Translations under genes and position numbers: made by a program
The notes under the pieces: model-generated
Seen by the model: only the letters and a program-made list of their open reading frames with translations
Database searches by the model: none
Told to the model about the DNA's origin: nothing
Origin: Streptomyces chattanoogensis
GTDB lineage: Bacteria > Actinomycetota > Actinomycetes > Streptomycetales > Streptomycetaceae
NCBI RefSeq assembly: GCF_001294335.1
Contig: NZ_LGKG01000165.1
Coordinates: forward strand, 1-46,822
Length of the DNA stretch: 46,822 nucleotides
Direction of reading: 5' to 3'
Shown here: positions 44,143 through 46,822 of the stretch, piece after piece
Layout: each line of letters starts with the position of its first letter
Position numbering within the stretch: position 1 is the stretch's first letter

Positions 44143-45813
44143 CTACTCCCCGGACAGCACCGCCCGCGCCGCGGCCCGCGCGTCATCGGCGGTGTCCGCG
44201 GCCCGCGCCGCGGCCGCCGCACGCTCACACTGCGCCAGCGTGTGCTTCGCCAGCGTCGCGCGCACATACGGAATCGACGCCGCACCCATCGAAAGGCTGG
44301 TGACACCGAGCCCTGTCAGCACACACGCCAGCTCCGGATCGGAGGCCGCCTCACCACAGACACCACAGCTCTTGCCCTCGGCCTTCGCGGCCTCGGCCGA
44401 AGCCGCCACCAGGTCCAGCAGCGCCGGCTGCCACGGGTCCTGCAGCCGCGACACCGCACCCACCTGACGGTCGGCGGCGAAGGTGTACTGCGCCAGGTCA
44501 TTGGTCCCCAGGGAAAGGAACTCCACCTCTTGCAGAATCGACCGTGCGCGAAGTGCCGCGGACGGAATCTCCACCATCGCGCCGAACTTCGCCTGCAGCC
44601 CGGCCTCCCGGCACGCATCCGCGAACGCCTTGGCGTCGATCCGGTCCGCCACCATCGGGGCCATGACCTCGAGATAGACGGGCAGCCCCTCGGCCGCCTC
44701 GGCCAGCGCGGTCAGCTGCGTCCGCAGCACGTCCGGGTGGTCCAGCAGCGTCCGCAGACCCCGCACGCCCAGCGCCGGGTTCGGCTCGTCGGCCGGCGTC
44801 AGAAAATCCAGCGGCTTGTCGGCACCGGCGTCGAGCACCCGCACGACCACGCGTCCCTCGGGGAAGGCCTCCAGCACCTTCCGGTACGCCTCGACCTGCT
44901 TGTCGTGAGCCGGCGCCTTCTTGCTGTCGTCCAGGAACAGGAACTCCGTACGGAAGAGACCGACCCCCTCCGCCCCGGCCTCGACCGCAGCGGCCACATC
45001 CCCCGGGCCGCCGACGTTCGCCAGCAGCGGCACCTTGTGACCGTCGGACGTGGCACCCGGACCGGACGACGCAGCCAGCGCCGCCTTCCGCTCCGCCGCG
45101 GCCTTCTCCAGCGCCGCCCGCTTGTCCGCATCCGGCTCGACGAACACCTCACCGGTGCTGCCGTCCACCGCGATCACGGTGCCCTCGACGATCTCACCGG
45201 CACCCGGCAGCGCCACCACGGCCGGCACCCCCAGCGCCCGCGCGAGAATCGCGCTGTGGCTGGTCGGCCCGCCCTCCTCGGTCACAAAACCGAGCACCAA
45301 CGCCGGGTCCAGCAGCGCCGTGTCGGCCGGCGCCAGATCCCGGGCGATCAGCACATACGGCTCATCGCTGTCCGGCACACCCGGCATCGGCACACCCAGC
45401 AGCCGCGCCACGATCCGGTTCCGCACATCATCAAGGTCGGCGACCCGCCCGGCCAGATACTCGCCGGCCCCCGCCAGCAGCGCGCGATACGCGGCGAACG
45501 CGTCGTACACACCCCGCTCGGCGGTGCTGCCCACGGCGATCCGCCGCTCCACATCGGCGATCAGCTCGGGGTCCTGCGCCATCATGGCCTGCGCTTCCAG
45601 CACGGCCTGAGCCTCGCCGCCCGCCAGGTTCCCCCGTGCGACCAGATCGGCGGCAACGGCCTCGACGGCCTGACGGGCGCGCCCCTGCTCGCGCTCCGCT
45701 TCATCCGCCGGAATCTGCTTGGCCGGCGGCTCGAGCACGGCCGTACCCATGTGCCGCACCTCGCCTATGGCCACACCGTGGCTCACACCGACGCCCCGCA
45801 GCGTTGTCTCCAT
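44143..45813 (-). CDS. ptsI: PTS enzyme I (phosphoenolpyruvate-protein phosphotransferase)
   Basis: A 556-residue EI. The phosphorylated His is H186 in GGPTSHSAILARALG. The PEP-binding domain has RTEFLFLDD, LDAGADKPLDFL, LGVRGLR and LSLGTNDLAQYTFA. Catalytic Cys lies in SCGVCGEAASDP near the C-terminus. It moves phosphate from PEP to HPr, then on to EIIA. AGGGAG precedes the ATG. It is 80 bp downstream of crr, the usual Streptomyces order. ptsH is not in this window. Confidence 0.95.
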   Translation of the reverse strand: METTLRGVGVSHGVAIGEVRHMGTAVLEPPAKQIPADEAEREQGRARQAVEAVAADLVARGNLAGGEAQAVLEAQAMMAQDPELIADVERRIAVGSTAERGVYDAFAAYRALLAGAGEYLAGRVADLDDVRNRIVARLLGVPMPGVPDSDEPYVLIARDLAPADTALLDPALVLGFVTEEGGPTSHSAILARALGVPAVVALPGAGEIVEGTVIAVDGSTGEVFVEPDADKRAALEKAAAERKAALAASSGPGATSDGHKVPLLANVGGPGDVAAAVEAGAEGVGLFRTEFLFLDDSKKAPAHDKQVEAYRKVLEAFPEGRVVVRVLDAGADKPLDFLTPADEPNPALGVRGLRTLLDHPDVLRTQLTALAEAAEGLPVYLEVMAPMVADRIDAKAFADACREAGLQAKFGAMVEIPSAALRARSILQEVEFLSLGTNDLAQYTFAADRQVGAVSRLQDPWQPALLDLVAASAEAAKAEGKSCGVCGEAASDPELACVLTGLGVTSLSMGAASIPYVRATLAKHTLAQCERAAAAARAADTADDARAAARAVLSGE

Positions 45814-45893
45814 GTCACCCGTCTCCCTTGATGCGGCGAATCGCTGCCGCCGCGGTGGATGTCGTACCTGCCGTCCAGGACGGCGTTGTGCTG

Positions 45894-46343
45894 CTACTGC
45901 CAGGAGAAGAGCGTGTCGCCCGCCTTGACGTCGCCGTCCTCGCGCACATCACCGAGCGAGTCTGCGGCTGCCTCCAGCGCGACAACCGGGCACACCGCCG
46001 ACTTGCCGGCCTCTTCGACCGCGGCGGGGTTCCAGCGCACGACCGCCTGGCCGCGGGAAACGTTGTCGCCCTTGTTGACGAGCAGCTCGAAGCCCTCGCC
46101 GTTGAGCTGAACGGTGTCGATACCGAGGTGCGTCAGCACCCCGTGCCCGGCGGCGTCGACGACGACGAACGCATGCGGGTGCAGCGAAACAACAACACCG
46201 TCCACAGGCGAAACAGCCTCGGACGGCTCGCGAACGGGGTCGATGGCGGTACCCGGACCCACCATCGCTCCGGAAAACACCGGGTCGGGCACTGCCGCGA
46301 GTCCGATGGCGCGTCCTGCAAGAGGGGACGTCACGGTGGTCAT
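45894..46343 (-). CDS. crr: Glucose-type PTS component EIIA (Crr)
   Basis: A 149-residue EIIA-Glc protein, the length known for Streptomyces Crr. The paired active-site histidines are H57 (SLHPHAFVV) and H72 (GHGVLTHLGIDTV). A typical N-terminus, SPLAGRAIGLAAVPDPVFSGAMVG, is present. It accepts phosphate from HPr and passes it to sugar-specific permeases such as that for N-acetylglucosamine. GGGAGG precedes the ATG. ptsI follows on the same strand. Confidence 0.95.
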   Translation of the reverse strand: MTTVTSPLAGRAIGLAAVPDPVFSGAMVGPGTAIDPVREPSEAVSPVDGVVVSLHPHAFVVVDAAGHGVLTHLGIDTVQLNGEGFELLVNKGDNVSRGQAVVRWNPAAVEEAGKSAVCPVVALEAAADSLGDVREDGDVKAGDTLFSWQ

Positions 46344-46640
46344 GGGAAGCCTCCCAGGGGTGAAGATTCATCAGGCCGCCATCGCTACCTGTCCTGGACG
46401 GCGCACCGTTCAGAAGCGTAAGTCATAAGAACGGCCGATTCCGCATGTGCGACACCGTGCCGAACGGCCGTGGAGTCCCGCTGAATCGATTTGCCTCGCC
46501 CACAGCAGGCCTGTACTGTCTGAGACCTGCCCCAGACAACCAGGCCGCAATCAACTGCGGCCTGGACGGCCGTGGGCGGCACTCCCTCAGAGTCGTGATC
46601 GATCTCTTCGAATTGCGCGCTTCTGCATGTCTGCAGAAAA
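46344..46640. promoter_or_regulatory. Divergent region between crr and the rRNA operon, with hairpins
   Basis: No gene is seen. CAGGCCGCA (46541-46549) and TGCGGCCTG (46556-46564) form a perfect 9-bp stem with a 6-base loop. TGTCTG/CAGACA arms lie at 46517-46522 and 46533-46538. TTCTGCATGTCTGCAGAA (46621-46638) is a palindrome with 7-bp arms just upstream of the rRNA promoter. These could serve crr or rRNA control. Confidence 0.5.
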
Positions 46641-46822
46641 ACGCCGGTTCGAAAGCCCGAAAAAGGCCTGATAGAGTGTGAAACACCGAAGGGAAGCGCC
46701 CGGAGGAAACCCGAGAGGGAATCCAAAGGAAGCGTCCGTTCCTTGAGAACTCAACAGCGTGCCAAAAGTCAACGCCAGATATGTTGATACCCCGTCTCCA
46801 TCACGGAGATGAGGTTCCTTTG
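46641..46822 (+). promoter_or_regulatory. rRNA operon promoter and 16S leader
   Basis: The stretch CCTTGAGAACTCAACAGCG (from 46741) and the following GATATGTTGATACC match the conserved leader before Streptomyces 16S rRNA, including the antitermination and processing region. A -10-like TAGAGT lies at 46672-46677; I do not see a strong -35. The 16S gene should start within a few hundred bases to the right of the window, on the plus strand. Confidence 0.85.

Noticed and set aside
46514..46530. DasR binding site upstream of crr
   Set aside because: The sequence keeps only part of the consensus halves (GTCT and AGACC with an extra central base), so it is too weak to call.

Overview
The window is a very GC-rich actinobacterial chromosome segment, almost certainly from a Streptomyces. 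Signs of this are the third-position GC bias, GTG starts, a complete set of conservon genes (cvnA, cvnB, cvnC, cvnD), a mycothiol-type formaldehyde dehydrogenase, a 149-residue EIIA-Glc (crr) next to ptsI, and the typical Streptomyces 16S rRNA leader at the right edge. Most genes look chromosomal. I see no transposase, integrase, tRNA gene or CRISPR array. The right end (crr and ptsI, then an acetoacetyl-CoA synthetase, beside an rRNA operon) is typical core chromosome.

Layout. 1-405: strong hairpin and a 24-bp minisatellite. 406-7749 (+): three-gene operon encoding a MukBEF/MksBEF/JetABC-like SMC complex with no nuclease (JetD) gene in view. 7757-10303: S-(hydroxymethyl)mycothiol dehydrogenase and an IclR regulator (-), divergent from a Rieske ferredoxin (+). 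10304-10465: 14-bp tandem array. 10466-12619 (-): WXG100-like protein, small protein and LURP-one-like protein. 12877-13260 (-): small membrane protein. 13634-17362 (+): cvnA-cvnB-cvnC. 17395-19245 (-): MASE1 membrane protein and SpoIIE-type phosphatase. 19499-21068 (+): epoxide hydrolase and TetR regulator, behind an operator-like palindrome and a decaying 16-bp array. 21232-21843 (+): cvnD, displaced from its usual place after cvnC. 21909-24324 (-): glpF-glpK. 24498-26231 (-): EAL-GGDEF protein. 26388-28039 (-): Ltp-type thiolase with a DUF35 partner. 28172-32265 (+): polyamine-type ABC transporter (ATPase, lipoprotein, two permeases). 32350-32721 (-): DUF962 protein. 32885-37404 (+): four-gene cluster of NrtR-like Nudix/winged-helix protein, J-domain/pseudokinase, VWA protein and divergent adenylosuccinate synthetase. 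37355-40589 (-): VanX-type dipeptidase and GH31 glycosidase. 40894-44054 (+): acetoacetyl-CoA synthetase and an unknown protein. 44143-46343 (-): crr-ptsI. 46344-46822: rRNA-operon promoter and leader reading rightward.

How the genes work together. crr and ptsI supply general PTS components, while glpF-glpK imports and phosphorylates glycerol. The conservon genes form a membrane-kinase/roadblock/GTPase signalling set. The thiol-dependent dehydrogenase, IclR and Rieske genes suggest oxidative demethylation with formaldehyde removal. The two most interesting units are the SMC-like trio at the left and the NrtR-like/pseudokinase/VWA/PurA-paralogue cluster at 32.9-37.4 kb. The second looks like a coherent but functionally undefined nucleotide-related system. 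Short tandem repeats (24, 16, 14 and 7 bp units) are unusually common in the intergenic DNA, several lying in probable 5' leaders.
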